A stretch of 64,000 bases of DNA from Streptococcus oralis. Its GTDB lineage: Bacteria > Bacillota > Bacilli > Lactobacillales > Streptococcaceae. The stretch spans positions 1,938,023-2,002,022 of the forward strand of contig NZ_CP029257.1 of assembly GCF_024399415.1 (NCBI RefSeq). Direction: 5' to 3'. Numbering within the stretch: the first letter of the stretch is position 1; each line of letters opens with the position of its first letter. The position numbers and the translations under genes were made by a program. Positions 26,830 through 37,190 of this stretch are shown one piece after another. The notes beneath the pieces were generated by a model. That model saw nothing but the letters and a program-made list of their open reading frames with translations, did no database searches and was not told the DNA's origin.

Positions 26830-28799
26830 TCTTCTTTCTCCTTTTCCTTTAGTTCTTCCAAGATTAGTTGAGTCAATTTTTCTCCCGCTTCCGACAAACT
26901 CATATCCTCGATTTGCGCGGCAGCTAGATTAAAGTGACCTCCACCACCCAACTCTTCCATAATGCGTTGCACATTGATTTTACTACGACTTCGAGCCGAG
27001 ATAGAGATAAATCCTTGTGTATTTTTTGCCAGAACGAAACTAGCCTCAATACCTGACATAGCCAGCATAGCATCGGCAGCCTTACTGATAACAACTGTGT
27101 CATAAGAAATTGAGTCCTTGGCTTGGGCAATCAAGATATCTGAACCTAGCTTACGACCTTGTAAAATGAGTTCATTTACCTCACGGTACTCTTCAAAATC
27201 TGTCGCAGCAATCTCCTGGATAGCAATACTGTCACTTCCCCGTGTTCTCAGATAGCTAGCCACATCAAAGGTTCGGCTCGTCACGCGAGATGTGAAATTC
27301 TTGGTATCCAGCATCATACCAGCCATCAAAACACTGGCCTGCATACGACTCAAACGATTCTTCTTAGAATTTTGGAACTGAATCAATTCTGTGACCAGCT
27401 CACTGGCACTACTTGCCCCACTTTCAATATAGGTGATGACTGCATTCTCAGGGAAATCCTGATCACGTCTATGATGGTCAATAACAATAGTTTGAGTGAA
27501 CAAATCATAAAAATCTTTTGACAAGGTTAAAGCCGTCTTGGAATGATCCACCAGAATCAATAATGAACGGTTTGTAACTAACTTCATCGCATCTGTAAGA
27601 GATAAAAGTTTCGTGACATCTTCCTTCTTCAAGAACTGAATAGCACGTTCGATATCTGCTGGCATATGGTCTGCATCATAGACAGCATAACTGTTCTCAA
27701 TAATATTACTTGCAAACAACTGCATACCAACAGCAGATCCCAAAGCATCCATATCTAGATTTTTATGACCGACTACAAAAACTTGGTCAACACTTCGAAT
27801 CTTATCAGAAATGGCTGTCATCATAGCTCTGGTACGTGTACGAGTACGTTTGATAGATGCAGCAGTTCCTCCACCAAAGTAGACAGGATTCTTGGTTTCG
27901 TTATTTTCCTTGACCACCACCTGGTCACCACCGCGAACTTCTGCTAAGTTCAAGTTGAGCAAGGCAATTTTCCCTATCTCTTCATGGTTTCCATCACCAT
28001 AAGAAAATCCCATACTTAAAGTTAGGGGTAGCTGCCTCTGTTTTGATTCTTCTCGGAAAGTATCAATAACGGAGAATTTATCATTCATCAATTCCTCTAG
28101 TACCGTGTAATCTGTGAATACATAAAAACGATCCATCCCCACACGGCGAGAAAACATAGCATACTTACTAGCAAATTCTGAAACAAAATTAGCTACAAAA
28201 CTATTGATATGGCTGATATCAGAGTCAGATGTCGCATCCTCCAAATCATCATAGTTATCTACCGAGATGACTCCAATGACTGGACGGCTAGTTACCAATT
28301 CGACAGTTGCTTCGTACTCCCCAGAAACATCAAAGAAATACAAAACACCCGAAGCCTTGTCCATATGGACAGCATATCGTGTTTCGCCTAAGGTAGCATA
28401 CGAACCTGGATTCCCAACAGAAGCCTTGATGATGGTTTGAATTAACTCAATATCAATTCCGCCTTCTTCAGTAGTCAAAATCAGCTCAGCATAGGGATTA
28501 AACCATTCCACTTCTCCGCTTGATAAGTCTAATTTCAGGACTCCCACCGGCATTTGATCAAGCAAAGTACTCAAGCTATTTTCGGCTTGGTGATTTACAT
28601 ATTGGATTTGTTCAATTTCGCTCTTTTCATACTGTTTTTTTTGCCATACAAACAAAAGCAGATAAAGCAGTACAAATAAAAACAAAACAGTGATTGTTAC
28701 AGCAAGATTATGTGAAAAAATAATCAGCAAAGTTAAGATTCCGAAAGTTGCAAGTCCTAGCCAGACCGCAGAAAACGGGATTAAATTATTTTTTTTCAT
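26826..28799 (-). CDS. gdpP: Cyclic-di-AMP phosphodiesterase GdpP (Pde1)
   Basis: The 657-residue membrane protein hydrolyses c-di-AMP to pApA. It has two N-terminal transmembrane helices (about 10-55), a PAS-like domain, a degenerate GGDEF domain, then DHH ([22 protein letters not shown]) and DHHA1 ([12 protein letters not shown]) catalytic domains. The start is ATG at 28799, preceded by AAGAGG. An earlier in-frame ATG at 28817 is rejected because it falls between the -10 (TATAAT, 28819-28824) and the expected transcription start. Levels of c-di-AMP affect potassium uptake, envelope stress and competence in streptococci. Confidence 0.92.
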   Translation of the reverse strand: MKKNNLIPFSAVWLGLATFGILTLLIIFSHNLAVTITVLFLFVLLYLLLFVWQKKQYEKSEIEQIQYVNHQAENSLSTLLDQMPVGVLKLDLSSGEVEWFNPYAELILTTEEGGIDIELIQTIIKASVGNPGSYATLGETRYAVHMDKASGVLYFFDVSGEYEATVELVTSRPVIGVISVDNYDDLEDATSDSDISHINSFVANFVSEFASKYAMFSRRVGMDRFYVFTDYTVLEELMNDKFSVIDTFREESKQRQLPLTLSMGFSYGDGNHEEIGKIALLNLNLAEVRGGDQVVVKENNETKNPVYFGGGTAASIKRTRTRTRAMMTAISDKIRSVDQVFVVGHKNLDMDALGSAVGMQLFASNIIENSYAVYDADHMPADIERAIQFLKKEDVTKLLSLTDAMKLVTNRSLLILVDHSKTALTLSKDFYDLFTQTIVIDHHRRDQDFPENAVITYIESGASSASELVTELIQFQNSKKNRLSRMQASVLMAGMMLDTKNFTSRVTSRTFDVASYLRTRGSDSIAIQEIAATDFEEYREVNELILQGRKLGSDILIAQAKDSISYDTVVISKAADAMLAMSGIEASFVLAKNTQGFISISARSRSKINVQRIMEELGGGGHFNLAAAQIEDMSLSEAGEKLTQLILEELKEKEKEE

Positions 28800-28891
28800 T
28801 CTAAACCTCTTGCGCATTATTATATCACAAAAACCCTTAAAAAGCGACCTTTTAAAAGATGCAAGCCCTTCATTTCTCTAACTTCAGACAC

Positions 28892-28920
28892 AAAAATAGG
28901 AGGGAATCATCACCCTCCTA
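28892..28920 (-). terminator. Terminator of the thiolase gene
   Basis: TAGGAGGG / CCCTCCTA stem (28897-28904 / 28913-28920) followed by five T on the minus strand. Confidence 0.85.
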
Positions 28921-28944
28921 CCCACGTGTTCAAAGCACTAACAC

Positions 28945-30123
28945 CTAACGTTCCACGATAAGGGCTGTTCCCATCCCTCCTCCAATACAGAGAGTTGCTA
29001 AGCCGGTTTTAGCATCACGTTTCATCATCTCATGTACAAGGGTCACTAGGATACGGCAACCGGAAGCCCCAATTGGGTGACCAAGAGCAATGGCGCCACC
29101 ATTAACATTGACAATATCTGTGTTGAAACCAAGTGTTTTACCAACCGCACAAGCCTGAGCAGCAAAAGCTTCATTTGACTCAATCAAGTCAAGATCTTCA
29201 ACTGTCAATTTGCCTTTTTCAAGAGCCTTGCGAGTCGCATAAATCGGTCCACATCCCATCATCTTAGGATCCAAACCTGCATTTGCATACGAACGAATGC
29301 GGGCAATCACTGAAAGTCCTAATTCTTCCGCTTTTTCAGCACTCATGATTAAGACAGCTGCTGCCCCGTCATTGATTCCTGAAGCATTACCCGCTGTGAC
29401 AGAACCGTCTTTTTTGAAAACAGGACCTAGCTTAGACAAACTCTCCAAGCTAGTATCTTTTCTAGGATATTCATCTGTATCAAAAACGATAGGATCGCCT
29501 TTGCGTTGAGGAATGACAACTGGCACAATCTCTTCTTTAAAGCGTCCAGATTCTATAGCCGCCACTGCTCGTTTTTGTGACTCTAAAGCAAGAGCATCTT
29601 GCTCTTCTCGACTGATACCATATTCTTCAGCCACATTCTCAGCTGTAATCCCCATATGGTATTCGTTAAAGGCATCAGACAAACCGTCCTTAATCATGGT
29701 ATCTACCACTTTCGAATCGCCCATACGGCCGCCCCAACGGAAGCTTGGCAAAACGTATGGCGCCTGACTCATGTTTTCTGCACCACCAGCTACGATAATA
29801 TCTGCATCGCCACATCGAATCGCTTGAGCAGCCAACTGCACGGCCTTCAAACCGGAACCACAAACCTTGTTGATAGTAAAGGCTGGTGTAAATTCAGGGA
29901 GTCCTGCATGAATGCTCATTTGACGAGCTACGTTTTGCCCTAAACCTGCGCCTAGGACATTCCCCATAATTACTTCGTCTACCTGCTCTGGTTTGACATT
30001 GGCTTTTTCCAAAGCACTTTTAATAACCAAAGCTCCCAAATCAACAGCTGAAACATTCTTTAAACTTCCTCCAAAGGAGCCTATTGGAGTTCGCACTGCT
30101 GAAACAATCACCACGTCTTTCAT
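28945..30123 (-). CDS. Acetyl-CoA C-acetyltransferase (thiolase)
   Basis: The 392-residue protein (from ATG 30123) carries the thiolase residues: nucleophile Cys88 (NKVCGSG), His349 ([10 protein letters not shown]) and Cys379 (LCIGGGMG). It condenses two acetyl-CoA to acetoacetyl-CoA, the entry reaction of the mevalonate route to isoprenoids in streptococci. It could instead serve fatty-acid or polyketide-type turnover. The ATG at 30135 is a possible alternative start, but GGGGA just before 30123 and the family start MKDVVIV favour the shorter form. Confidence 0.9.
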   Translation of the reverse strand: MKDVVIVSAVRTPIGSFGGSLKNVSAVDLGALVIKSALEKANVKPEQVDEVIMGNVLGAGLGQNVARQMSIHAGLPEFTPAFTINKVCGSGLKAVQLAAQAIRCGDADIIVAGGAENMSQAPYVLPSFRWGGRMGDSKVVDTMIKDGLSDAFNEYHMGITAENVAEEYGISREEQDALALESQKRAVAAIESGRFKEEIVPVVIPQRKGDPIVFDTDEYPRKDTSLESLSKLGPVFKKDGSVTAGNASGINDGAAAVLIMSAEKAEELGLSVIARIRSYANAGLDPKMMGCGPIYATRKALEKGKLTVEDLDLIESNEAFAAQACAVGKTLGFNTDIVNVNGGAIALGHPIGASGCRILVTLVHEMMKRDAKTGLATLCIGGGMGTALIVER

Positions 30124-30162
30124 AACTGTCCCCATTTATACCTTTTATAATGATGCAATACA

Positions 30163-30192
30163 AAAGTGGTTTACACTGGTGTAAACCACTTT
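30163..30192 (-). terminator. Long inverted repeat: hpf terminator and possible thiolase operator
   Basis: AAAGTGGTTTACAC and its complement face each other with almost no loop. It lies just after the hpf stop and some 40 bp before the thiolase start, so it may end hpf transcription, bind a repressor, or both. Confidence 0.6.
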
Positions 30193-30204
30193 AAAAATTC
30201 TATT

Positions 30205-30753
30205 TTATGATTCTTTCACTTCTAACAAACCGACTTCACCATCTTCACGGCGATACAAAACATTAGTTGTTTGATCTTCCACATCTACATAGATAAAGAA
30301 ATCATGTCCCAATAAATCCATTTGGAGAAGGGCTTCTTCTAAATCCATTGGCTTCAAATCAATTTGTTTTGAACGAACGACTTTTGGTTGCACAACATTT
30401 GCATCTTCAACTAGAGCATCTGTAAAGAGTTGACTTGTCGCAACTTTATTTTTATTCTTACGTTCGATTTTAGTTTTATTTTTACGAATCTGACGTTCAA
30501 TTTTATCTGTTACAAGATCGATAGAACCATACATATCTTGAGAAATATCTTCAGCACGAAGAGTGATAGATCCAAGCGGAATTGTTACTTCAACCTTTGC
30601 TGTTTTTTCACGGTAAACTTTCAAGTTCACACGTGCATCCAACTCCTGCTCAGGTTGGAAATACTTTTCGATCTTTTCGAGTTTAGAAACTACATAATCA
30701 CGAATTGCTTCTGTTACTTCTAGGTTTTCACCACGGATACTATATTTAATCAT
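30205..30753 (-). CDS. hpf: Ribosome hibernation promoting factor, long form
   Basis: The 182-residue protein has the YfiA/HPF ribosome-binding domain (residues 1-100, ISIRGENLEV-like start and QDMYGSIDLVTDKIERQIRK) and the C-terminal extension (about 125-182, GHDFFIYVD) of long HPF that drives 100S ribosome dimers in stationary phase. It is transcribed in the same direction as comFA-comFC 80 bp upstream. Confidence 0.95.
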   Translation of the reverse strand: MIKYSIRGENLEVTEAIRDYVVSKLEKIEKYFQPEQELDARVNLKVYREKTAKVEVTIPLGSITLRAEDISQDMYGSIDLVTDKIERQIRKNKTKIERKNKNKVATSQLFTDALVEDANVVQPKVVRSKQIDLKPMDLEEALLQMDLLGHDFFIYVDVEDQTTNVLYRREDGEVGLLEVKES

Positions 30754-30832
30754 ATAAGTACCTTCTTTCTAAACATTTTTGTTTTTCTAACTATATTATA
30801 ACGCTTTCATTTTCATTTTGCAAATTTTTTCC

Positions 30833-31495
30833 TCATCTTACAAGGGAAAAAGTTTTAACTTCCAAAGCACCTGCTTCTTCCAAAAGTCGTTTCACACGAT
30901 TCACAGTTGCCCCTGTTGTATAGATGTCATCAATCAGCAAAATCTTCTTAGGAAGTGAGATACCATCTTTAATAAAAAATGGAATCTCAGTAGCCAACCT
31001 TTCCAAACGGCTTTTAGAAGAACTAGCGCTCTCTTCTCTTTTTCCTAATATATCTTTAAAAGAAAAGCCTGCTGCCTCAACCAAACCCTCGACTTGGTTA
31101 AACCCCCTCTCAAGCAATCTTTCAGGGCTTAGGGGAATCAACACAAATTGATATCCTCTATACTTTTTCAACTCCTCAGCAAGAACAGAAGCAAAAACTT
31201 TTCTAAGCAAAAAATCGCCATCAAACTTATATCGACTGAAAAAGTCTTTCATAGCTTGATTATAGGTAAAGATTGCCTTATGATCAACCTGAATTCCTTC
31301 TTTACACCAAAGTTTACAATCTTGACACTTAGTTGACATGCCTGTTTTCATACAGTTTGGACAATAATTCTCACCAATATTCTCAAAACTCGTAGCACAA
31401 GCTGAGCATAGATAACTGCAGTCGTGCTTCAAAAGGAAGAGGCTACTAAAAGTTAACTCCCCCTTTGTAGCCTGACCACATAATAAACAGTTCAT
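30833..31495 (-). CDS. comFC: Competence protein ComFC (phosphoribosyltransferase-like)
   Basis: The 220-residue protein has an N-terminal zinc-finger set of cysteines (CLLCGQ, CSAC, CPNC, CQDC) and a C-terminal phosphoribosyltransferase fold with the PRPP motif ILLIDDIYTTGATV. It is required for transformation and works with ComFA in uptake of single-stranded DNA. Its start overlaps comFA by 4 bp. Confidence 0.93.
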   Translation of the reverse strand: MNCLLCGQATKGELTFSSLFLLKHDCSYLCSACATSFENIGENYCPNCMKTGMSTKCQDCKLWCKEGIQVDHKAIFTYNQAMKDFFSRYKFDGDFLLRKVFASVLAEELKKYRGYQFVLIPLSPERLLERGFNQVEGLVEAAGFSFKDILGKREESASSSKSRLERLATEIPFFIKDGISLPKKILLIDDIYTTGATVNRVKRLLEEAGALEVKTFSLVR

Positions 31496-32790
31496 AATCC
31501 AGCCTCCTTGTTCATCTGCTTGATTTCCTTTATTGCCTTCTTGATGGAAGCATTTAATCCATCATGAAAGAAGAGCAACTCACCAGTCGGTCTGTCCATA
31601 CTACGCCCAACTCGACCACCAATCTGAATCAAGCTAGACTTGGTAAAGAGACGATGATTAGCTTCTACTACGAAAACATCTACACAAGGGAAGGTAACTC
31701 CGCGTTCCAATATTGTTGTACTGATCAGTATTGTTAGTTCTCCATCTCGAAAAGCTTGTACTTGCTCTAATCGGTCTTCTGTCACAGAAGATACAAAACC
31801 AATGCTCTCATTCGGGAAATGCACCTTTAGTATTTCTTTTAGTCCCTCACCTTTCTTAATCTCTGATGTAAAAATCAGTAAGGGATAACCTGTTCTTCTC
31901 TGTTTCTCAATATAAGTCTTTAACTTGGTTGACAATTGATTTTTCTCTAAACAGCGATTAAAATCCGATAACCAGACTGGTTTAGGAATAATCAATGGAT
32001 TTCCATGAAATCGTCTTGGCAAGCTCAATCGTTTTAATTCTCCAGTGCGAACCTTCTTATCTAACTCATCTGTAGAAGTTGCTGTAAGAAATATCCTTAA
32101 CCCCTCCTCCTTTACACATTGGTTTACAGCATAGTAAAGAACAGAGTTGTCAACATAAGGAAAGGCATCTACTTCATCCACTATCAGCAAATCAAAAGCA
32201 TGATAAAATTTTAACAGCTGATGAGTCGTTGCAACAACTAGTGGTGTTCGAAAATAGGGTTCTGACTCACCATGAAGTAGTGCTATCTCACAAGCAAAGT
32301 CATTCTGCAGTCGCTTATATAACTCCAAGCAAACATCTATTCGAGGGCTGGCTAAACAAACTGCACCACCTTCATCAATCACTTTAGCCACAACTTGATA
32401 AATCATCTCTGTCTTTCCAGCTCCTGTTACAGCGTGAACCAAGGTTGGCTCTTGCTTGTCTACCGCTTGAAGAAGTCCCTCTGAAACTTTTTCTTGAAAA
32501 GGTGTTAACTGACCACGCCATTTGAGGACGTCTTGCTTAGGAAAATCCTCCTGTGGAAAATAGTATAAAGCTTGATCACTCCTGACTCTCTCCATCAATA
32601 AACACTCCCTACAATAGTAAGCGCCTATAGGCAAATGCCATTCTTCTAGAATACTACTATTACAACGTTGACAAAACAGTTTCCCTTTCTCTTTTCTCAT
32701 TGCTGGAAGTTTCTCAGCCATCTGCCGTTCTTCTTCCGTTAATTCTTTCTCAGTAAACAAGCAACCGAGATAGTTTGGATTTACTTTCAT
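31492..32790 (-). CDS. comFA: Competence helicase ComFA
   Basis: The 432-residue DEAD-like ATPase helps drive transforming DNA through the membrane channel. It has an N-terminal zinc-binding region (FCQRC then YYCREC), Walker A AVTGAGKTE, the Walker B box VDEVDAF, and C-terminal helicase motifs (STTILERGVTFP, QIGGRVGR). An exact cin-box ends 7 nt before the ATG and no Shine-Dalgarno is visible, so the transcript may be leaderless. Confidence 0.95.
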   Translation of the reverse strand: MKVNPNYLGCLFTEKELTEEERQMAEKLPAMRKEKGKLFCQRCNSSILEEWHLPIGAYYCRECLLMERVRSDQALYYFPQEDFPKQDVLKWRGQLTPFQEKVSEGLLQAVDKQEPTLVHAVTGAGKTEMIYQVVAKVIDEGGAVCLASPRIDVCLELYKRLQNDFACEIALLHGESEPYFRTPLVVATTHQLLKFYHAFDLLIVDEVDAFPYVDNSVLYYAVNQCVKEEGLRIFLTATSTDELDKKVRTGELKRLSLPRRFHGNPLIIPKPVWLSDFNRCLEKNQLSTKLKTYIEKQRRTGYPLLIFTSEIKKGEGLKEILKVHFPNESIGFVSSVTEDRLEQVQAFRDGELTILISTTILERGVTFPCVDVFVVEANHRLFTKSSLIQIGGRVGRSMDRPTGELLFFHDGLNASIKKAIKEIKQMNKEAGL

Positions 32791-32797
32791 ACTTTAA

Positions 32798-32805
32798 TAT
32801 TCGTA
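32798..32805 (-). promoter_or_regulatory. Exact cin-box (ComX/SigX promoter) of comFA-comFC
   Basis: TACGAATA on the minus strand (TATTCGTA forward), preceded by a short T-run. It makes comFA-comFC late competence genes. Confidence 0.92.
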
Positions 32806-32834
32806 AAAATCTAGCACTTTAGATATTTTTTTAG

Positions 32835-32840
32835 TACAAT
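32835..32840 (+). promoter_or_regulatory. -10 box 6 nt before the yigZ start
   Basis: TACAAT (32835-32840) is followed by TAAATC and ATG, with no Shine-Dalgarno. Confidence 0.4.
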
Positions 32841-32846
32841 TAAATC

Positions 32847-33482
32847 ATGGAATTTAGAACAATTAAAGAGGATGGGCAGGTCCAAGAAGAAATCAAAAAA
32901 TCCCGATTTATCTGTCATGTCAAGCGTGTTTATAGCGAAGAAGAGGCTCGTGACTTCATCACTACCATCAAAAAAGAACACTATAAAGCCACCCATAACT
33001 GCTCTGCTTTTATTGTAGGGGAACGCAGTGAAATCAAACGTACGAGTGATGATGGGGAACCTAGTGGTACTGCTGGAGTCCCTATGCTGGGTGTCTTAGA
33101 AAATCATAATCTAACCAATGTCTGTGTAGTAGTTACCCGCTACTTTGGTGGCATCAAACTTGGAGCTGGTGGTTTGATTCGTGCTTATGCAGGTAGCGTA
33201 GCCTTGGCTGTCAAAGAAATTGGCATTATTGAAATCAAAGAACAGGCTGACATAGCCATTCAGATGTCTTACGCTCAGTATCAAGAATATAGCAATTTTC
33301 TTAAAGAACATCATCTCATGGAGCTGGATACAAACTTTACAGATCAAGTTGATACAATGATTTATGTTGATAAGGAAGAGAAAGAAAATATCAAGTCTGC
33401 TCTTATAGAGTTTTTTAATGGAAAGGTTACTTTAACAGATCAAGGTTTACGAGAAGTTGAAGTTCCTGTAAACTTAGTGTAA
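32847..33482 (+). CDS. yigZ: YigZ/IMPACT family protein
   Basis: The 211-residue protein has the N-terminal UPF0029 domain (SRFICHVKRV, DDGEPSGTAGVPML, VVTRYFGGIKLGAGGLIRAY) and a smaller C-terminal DUF1949 domain. Eukaryotic IMPACT regulates translation through GCN2; the bacterial role is uncertain, and a ribosome- or peptidase-related role has been suggested from structure. It is divergent from comFA. Confidence 0.9.
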   Translation: MEFRTIKEDGQVQEEIKKSRFICHVKRVYSEEEARDFITTIKKEHYKATHNCSAFIVGERSEIKRTSDDGEPSGTAGVPMLGVLENHNLTNVCVVVTRYFGGIKLGAGGLIRAYAGSVALAVKEIGIIEIKEQADIAIQMSYAQYQEYSNFLKEHHLMELDTNFTDQVDTMIYVDKEEKENIKSALIEFFNGKVTLTDQGLREVEVPVNLV

Positions 33483-33497
33483 ACAAAGGAGAAATAC

Positions 33498-33941
33498 ATG
33501 GCGTTTGGAAAATTTATTCAAGGACTTGCTGGTAACTTCAGCGAGGAAAACAAAGAGACTCTTATCAAGGAATATGGACAATATCTACTAGAGAATGAAG
33601 AAATTCAAAGTGGATATAAACTTATTCGCGATTCAATTATCTTTACAAATATCCGTATCATCTTTACAGATAAGCAAGGTGCCACTGGTCGCAAGACGTC
33701 TGTTAAGTCACTCTTTTTGATGAACATTGTAAACGTTGAAATGGAAACTGCTGGAGCAGGTATAGATGATAGTGAGATTACGATCACTTATTTAGAAAAT
33801 ATCTTTCTAAAAGCACACAATGAGCACCTGAGTTTCCATAAATTTGAATTCCCTAAAAAAACGGACATCCTTCCGCTTTACACCTATTTATTAGAATTGG
33901 CTTATCACAATCGATTAAAAATTAATGGCTTAGACCTTTGA
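33498..33941 (+). CDS. PH-domain-like cytosolic protein
   Basis: The 147-residue protein resembles bacterial pleckstrin-homology-like proteins (YKLIRDSIIFTNIRIIFTDK, strand-rich with a C-terminal helix). It has an RBS AAAGGAG and follows yigZ by 15 bp, so the two form a small operon ending at a terminator. The function is unknown. Confidence 0.8.
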   Translation: MAFGKFIQGLAGNFSEENKETLIKEYGQYLLENEEIQSGYKLIRDSIIFTNIRIIFTDKQGATGRKTSVKSLFLMNIVNVEMETAGAGIDDSEITITYLENIFLKAHNEHLSFHKFEFPKKTDILPLYTYLLELAYHNRLKINGLDL

Positions 33942-33947
33942 TATAAA

Positions 33948-33973
33948 AAAATCCTATCACTTTGATAGGATTT
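33948..33973 (+). terminator. Terminator after the PH-domain gene
   Basis: AAATCCTATCA / TGATAGGATTT stem with flanking A and T tracts. Confidence 0.85.
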
Positions 33974-33980
33974 CTATATT

Positions 33981-34008
33981 TTACAAATAGCCTTGAGCGC
34001 GTTATACT
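33981..34008 (+). promoter_or_regulatory. Promoter of cysK
   Basis: TTACAA (33981-33986), 16 bp, TATACT (34003-34008), then AAAGAGGT before the ATG at 34038. Confidence 0.6.
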
Positions 34009-34037
34009 AGTATCATCTTATACAAAGAGGTATATCT

Positions 34038-34964
34038 ATGACTATTTATAACAATATCACTGAACTAATTGGACAAACACCGATTGTTAAACTCAACAAC
34101 ATTGTTCCAGAGGGTGCTGCAGATGTCTATGTTAAACTAGAAGCTTTTAACCCTGGATCGTCAGTAAAAGACCGTATTGCCCTTAGCATGATTGAAAAAG
34201 CGGAACAAGATGGTATTCTAAAACCGGGTGCTACTATTGTTGAAGCAACGAGTGGAAATACTGGTATCGGTCTTTCATGGGTAGGTGCTGCTAAAGGATA
34301 TAAAGTTGTTATCGTCATGCCTGAAACGATGAGCGTGGAACGCCGTAAGATTATCCAAGCCTATGGTGCTGAACTCGTCCTCACTCCTGGTAGCGAAGGT
34401 ATGAAAGGTGCTATTGCCAAAGCCCAAGAAATCGCAGCTGAGCGCGATGGTTTCCTTCCTCTACAGTTTAACAATCCAGCTAATCCTGAAGTACACGAAA
34501 GAACAACAGGAGCTGAAATACTAGCTGCTTTCGGTTCTGATGGACTAGATGCCTTTGTGGGTGGTGTTGGTACTGGTGGAACGATTTCGGGCGTTTCTCA
34601 TGCACTCAAAGCTGCAAATCCAAACATTCAAGTTTATGCAGTTGAGGCAGACGAGTCAGCTATCTTGTCTGGTGAAAAACCAGGACCTCACAAAATTCAA
34701 GGCATCTCAGCTGGATTTATTCCTGATACACTTGATACCAAAGCCTATGACGGTATTGTACGTGTAACATCAGATGATGCTCTTGCACTTGGTCGTGAAA
34801 TTGGTGGAAAAGAAGGCTTCCTTGTTGGGATTTCTTCCGCTGCAGCGATTTACGGAGCAATTGAAGTTGCTAAGAAATTAGGTGCAGGTAAGAAAGTCCT
34901 TGCTTTAGCACCAGATAACGGCGAACGTTATCTTTCTACAGCACTCTATGAATTTGAAGTGTAG
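34038..34964 (+). CDS. cysK: Cysteine synthase A (O-acetylserine sulfhydrylase)
   Basis: The 308-residue PLP enzyme makes cysteine from O-acetylserine and sulfide. It shows the PLP lysine in [11 protein letters not shown], the substrate loop [11 protein letters not shown], the phosphate-binding [10 protein letters not shown], and the C-terminal [13 protein letters not shown]. It has its own promoter and terminator. Confidence 0.95.
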   Translation: MTIYNNITELIGQTPIVKLNNIVPEGAADVYVKLEAFNPGSSVKDRIALSMIEKAEQDGILKPGATIVEATSGNTGIGLSWVGAAKGYKVVIVMPETMSVERRKIIQAYGAELVLTPGSEGMKGAIAKAQEIAAERDGFLPLQFNNPANPEVHERTTGAEILAAFGSDGLDAFVGGVGTGGTISGVSHALKAANPNIQVYAVEADESAILSGEKPGPHKIQGISAGFIPDTLDTKAYDGIVRVTSDDALALGREIGGKEGFLVGISSAAAIYGAIEVAKKLGAGKKVLALAPDNGERYLSTALYEFEV

Positions 34965-34980
34965 CCTCCTAAATGCACTT

Positions 34981-35004
34981 AGCCCTTATTAAAGGGCTTT
35001 TTGT
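34981..35004 (+). terminator. Terminator of cysK
   Basis: AGCCCTT / AAGGGCT stem followed by TTTTGTTT. Confidence 0.85.
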
Positions 35005-35039
35005 TTACTCATACAGAATCTACTCTCTAGACCAAAAGA

Positions 35040-35064
35040 AAAAGGAAGCAAATCGCTTCCTTTT
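35040..35064 (-). terminator. Terminator of tsf
   Basis: GGAAGC / GCTTCC stem flanked by A and T tracts, next to the tsf stop at 35068. Confidence 0.85.
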
Positions 35065-35067
35065 CTA

Positions 35068-36108
35068 TTAGTTATTCAAGGCTGCTGCCATTGTAGCTGC
35101 TACTTCTGCTTCAAAGTCATTTGCAGCTTTCTCGATACCTTCACCAACTTCAAAGCGAGCGAACTCAACTACTGAAGCATTTACTGATTCAAGGTAAGCT
35201 TCAACTGTCTTGCTGTCATCCATGATGTATACTTGTGCAAGAAGTGTGTACGCTTGGTCAACTTTAGTATTGTCAAGCATGAAGCGGTCCATTTTACCTG
35301 GAATGATTTTGTCCCAGATTTTTTCTGGTTTGCCTTCTGCAGCCAACTCAGCTTTGATATCAGCTTCAGCTTGAGCAATCACTTCATCAATCAATTGTGC
35401 TTTTGATCCATACTTCAAGTGTGGAAGAGCTGGTTTACCAACCATTGCACGGCTTTCGTTATCTTGGTCGATTACGTGGTTCAATTGTGCCAACTCATCT
35501 TTAACAAATTGCTCATCCAATTCTTTGTAAGAAAGAACTGTTGGTTTCATCGCGGCAATGTGCATTGAGATTTGTTTAGCAAGCGCTTCGTCTCCACCTT
35601 CAATAACAGAGATAACACCGATACGGCCACCATTGTGTTGGTATGCTCCAAAGTGTTGTGCATCTGTTTTTTCAAGCAAAGCAAAACGACGGAATGAGAT
35701 TTTTTCACCGATTGTAGCTGTTGCAGATACATATGCAGCTTCAAGAGTTTCACCTGAAGGCATTGTCAAAGCAAGAGCTTCTTCGTTGTTCGCTGGTTTT
35801 CCTTCAGCAATAACTTTAGCTGTTGCGTTTACCAAGTCAACGAATTGAGCGTTTTTCGCAACGAAGTCAGTTTCAGCATTTACTTCAACTACTGCTGCAA
35901 CGTTACCGTTAACAAATACACCAGTCAAACCTTCTGCAGCAACACGGTCAGCTTTCTTAGCTGCCTTCGCCATACCTTTTTCGCGAAGCAATTCGATCGC
36001 TTTTTCGATATCACCGTCTGTTTCTACAAGCGCTTTTTTAGCGTCCATAACACCGGCACCAGATTTTTCACGCAACTCTTTTACAAGTTTAGCTGTAATT
36101 TCTGCCAT
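35068..36108 (-). CDS. tsf: Translation elongation factor Ts
   Basis: The 346-residue protein exchanges GDP for GTP on EF-Tu. It has the UBA-like N-terminus ([20 protein letters not shown]), the TDFVAKN motif and the two-subdomain core. It follows rpsB with a hairpin between them. Confidence 0.97.
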   Translation of the reverse strand: MAEITAKLVKELREKSGAGVMDAKKALVETDGDIEKAIELLREKGMAKAAKKADRVAAEGLTGVFVNGNVAAVVEVNAETDFVAKNAQFVDLVNATAKVIAEGKPANNEEALALTMPSGETLEAAYVSATATIGEKISFRRFALLEKTDAQHFGAYQHNGGRIGVISVIEGGDEALAKQISMHIAAMKPTVLSYKELDEQFVKDELAQLNHVIDQDNESRAMVGKPALPHLKYGSKAQLIDEVIAQAEADIKAELAAEGKPEKIWDKIIPGKMDRFMLDNTKVDQAYTLLAQVYIMDDSKTVEAYLESVNASVVEFARFEVGEGIEKAANDFEAEVAATMAAALNN

Positions 36109-36124
36109 TTTGATTCTCCTATAT

Positions 36125-36166
36125 TTTTTAAAAATAGGAGAGCTGGGCTAGGCCCCGCCCTCCTAG
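36125..36166 (-). terminator. Intergenic hairpin between rpsB and tsf
   Basis: TAGGAG / CTCCTA outer stem with an inner GGGC / GCCC pairing, followed by TTTTT on the minus strand. It may act as a partial terminator setting the S2 to EF-Ts ratio. Confidence 0.65.
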
Positions 36167-36186
36167 GTAATTACTATTTATATGAA

Positions 36187-36966
36187 TTAAGCGTTGTCGC
36201 CTTCTACAACTTCAACGATTTCTTCGATTGAGTAAGCTTGAGCTTCTGAAGCTGCAAATTCTGCTTCAACTGCTGCTGCATCTTCACCTTGACGTCCTTC
36301 GATGATAGCGTCAGCCAATTTAGCTGTGATCAATTTAACAGCGCGGATAGCGTCATCGTTAGCTGGGATGATTACATCGATATCGTCTGGATCAGTGTTT
36401 GTGTCAACCATCGCTACAACTGGGATACCCAATTTTTTAGCTTCTTTAACAGCTATTTGTTCTTTATGTGGGTCAACTACGTACATTACATCAGGGATAC
36501 GAGGCATGTCTTCGATACCACCCAAGAATTTTTCAAGACGTGCACGTTGTTTGTTGAGAAGTGCAACTTCTTTCTTAGGAAGAACGTCGAAGATTCCTTC
36601 TTCTTCCATACGTTTGATTTCTTTCAAACGAGCAATACGTTTTTGGATAGTTCCCCAGTTAGTAAGAGTTCCACCCAACCAACGGTGGTTGATGTAGTAT
36701 TGACCTGAACGTTCTGCTTCTTCTTTAACAGCGTCAGCAGCTTGTTTTTTAGTACCAACAAACAATACAACTGCATCGTTAGCTGCCGCATCACGCATAA
36801 AGTCGTATGCTTGGTCAGCGTATTTTACAGTTTGTTGCAAGTCGATAACGTGGATTCCGTTACGCTCAGTGAAGATGTACTTAGCCATCTTAGGGTTCCA
36901 GCGACGAGTTTGGTGACCAAAGTGTACACCAGCCTCAAGAAGTTGTTTCATTGAAATTACTGCCAT
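36187..36966 (-). CDS. rpsB: 30S ribosomal protein S2
   Basis: The 259-residue protein begins [20 protein letters not shown], the S2 signature, and contains [12 protein letters not shown] and [11 protein letters not shown]. The start at 36966 has AGGAG in the right place; the upstream extension of the open frame to 37050 lies in the leader. Roughly 110 bases of leader before the start (36967-37080) may hold an S2 autoregulatory structure, but I could not define one. Confidence 0.97.
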   Translation of the reverse strand: MAVISMKQLLEAGVHFGHQTRRWNPKMAKYIFTERNGIHVIDLQQTVKYADQAYDFMRDAAANDAVVLFVGTKKQAADAVKEEAERSGQYYINHRWLGGTLTNWGTIQKRIARLKEIKRMEEEGIFDVLPKKEVALLNKQRARLEKFLGGIEDMPRIPDVMYVVDPHKEQIAVKEAKKLGIPVVAMVDTNTDPDDIDVIIPANDDAIRAVKLITAKLADAIIEGRQGEDAAAVEAEFAASEAQAYSIEEIVEVVEGDNA

Positions 36967-37156
36967 GAGTATTTCTCCTTTTTGTTTTTTTCCTCTCCTC
37001 GACTTCAACTTGCAAAACGACCCAAGGGCAACAGTTTCACAATTCATCAAGAATGAGTATTATCGTTTACACGACAAGTTTCATTTTACCACATTTTAGC
37101 CATATTTTCAAGTGGTTTTGATAGATTTCGGCCTTGCTTTCTATAAAAAATAATAA

Positions 37157-37179
37157 AAGAGGCTCAAATCGAGCCTCTT
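37157..37179 (-). terminator. Terminator of pcsB
   Basis: AAGAGGCTC / GAGCCTCTT stem with T-rich minus-strand tail. Confidence 0.88.
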
Positions 37180-37190
37180 CGTTTCATTCA

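Noticed and set aside
36289..36708. Two long plus-strand frames opposite rpsB.
   Set aside because: Codon-bias shadows of a ribosomal protein gene.
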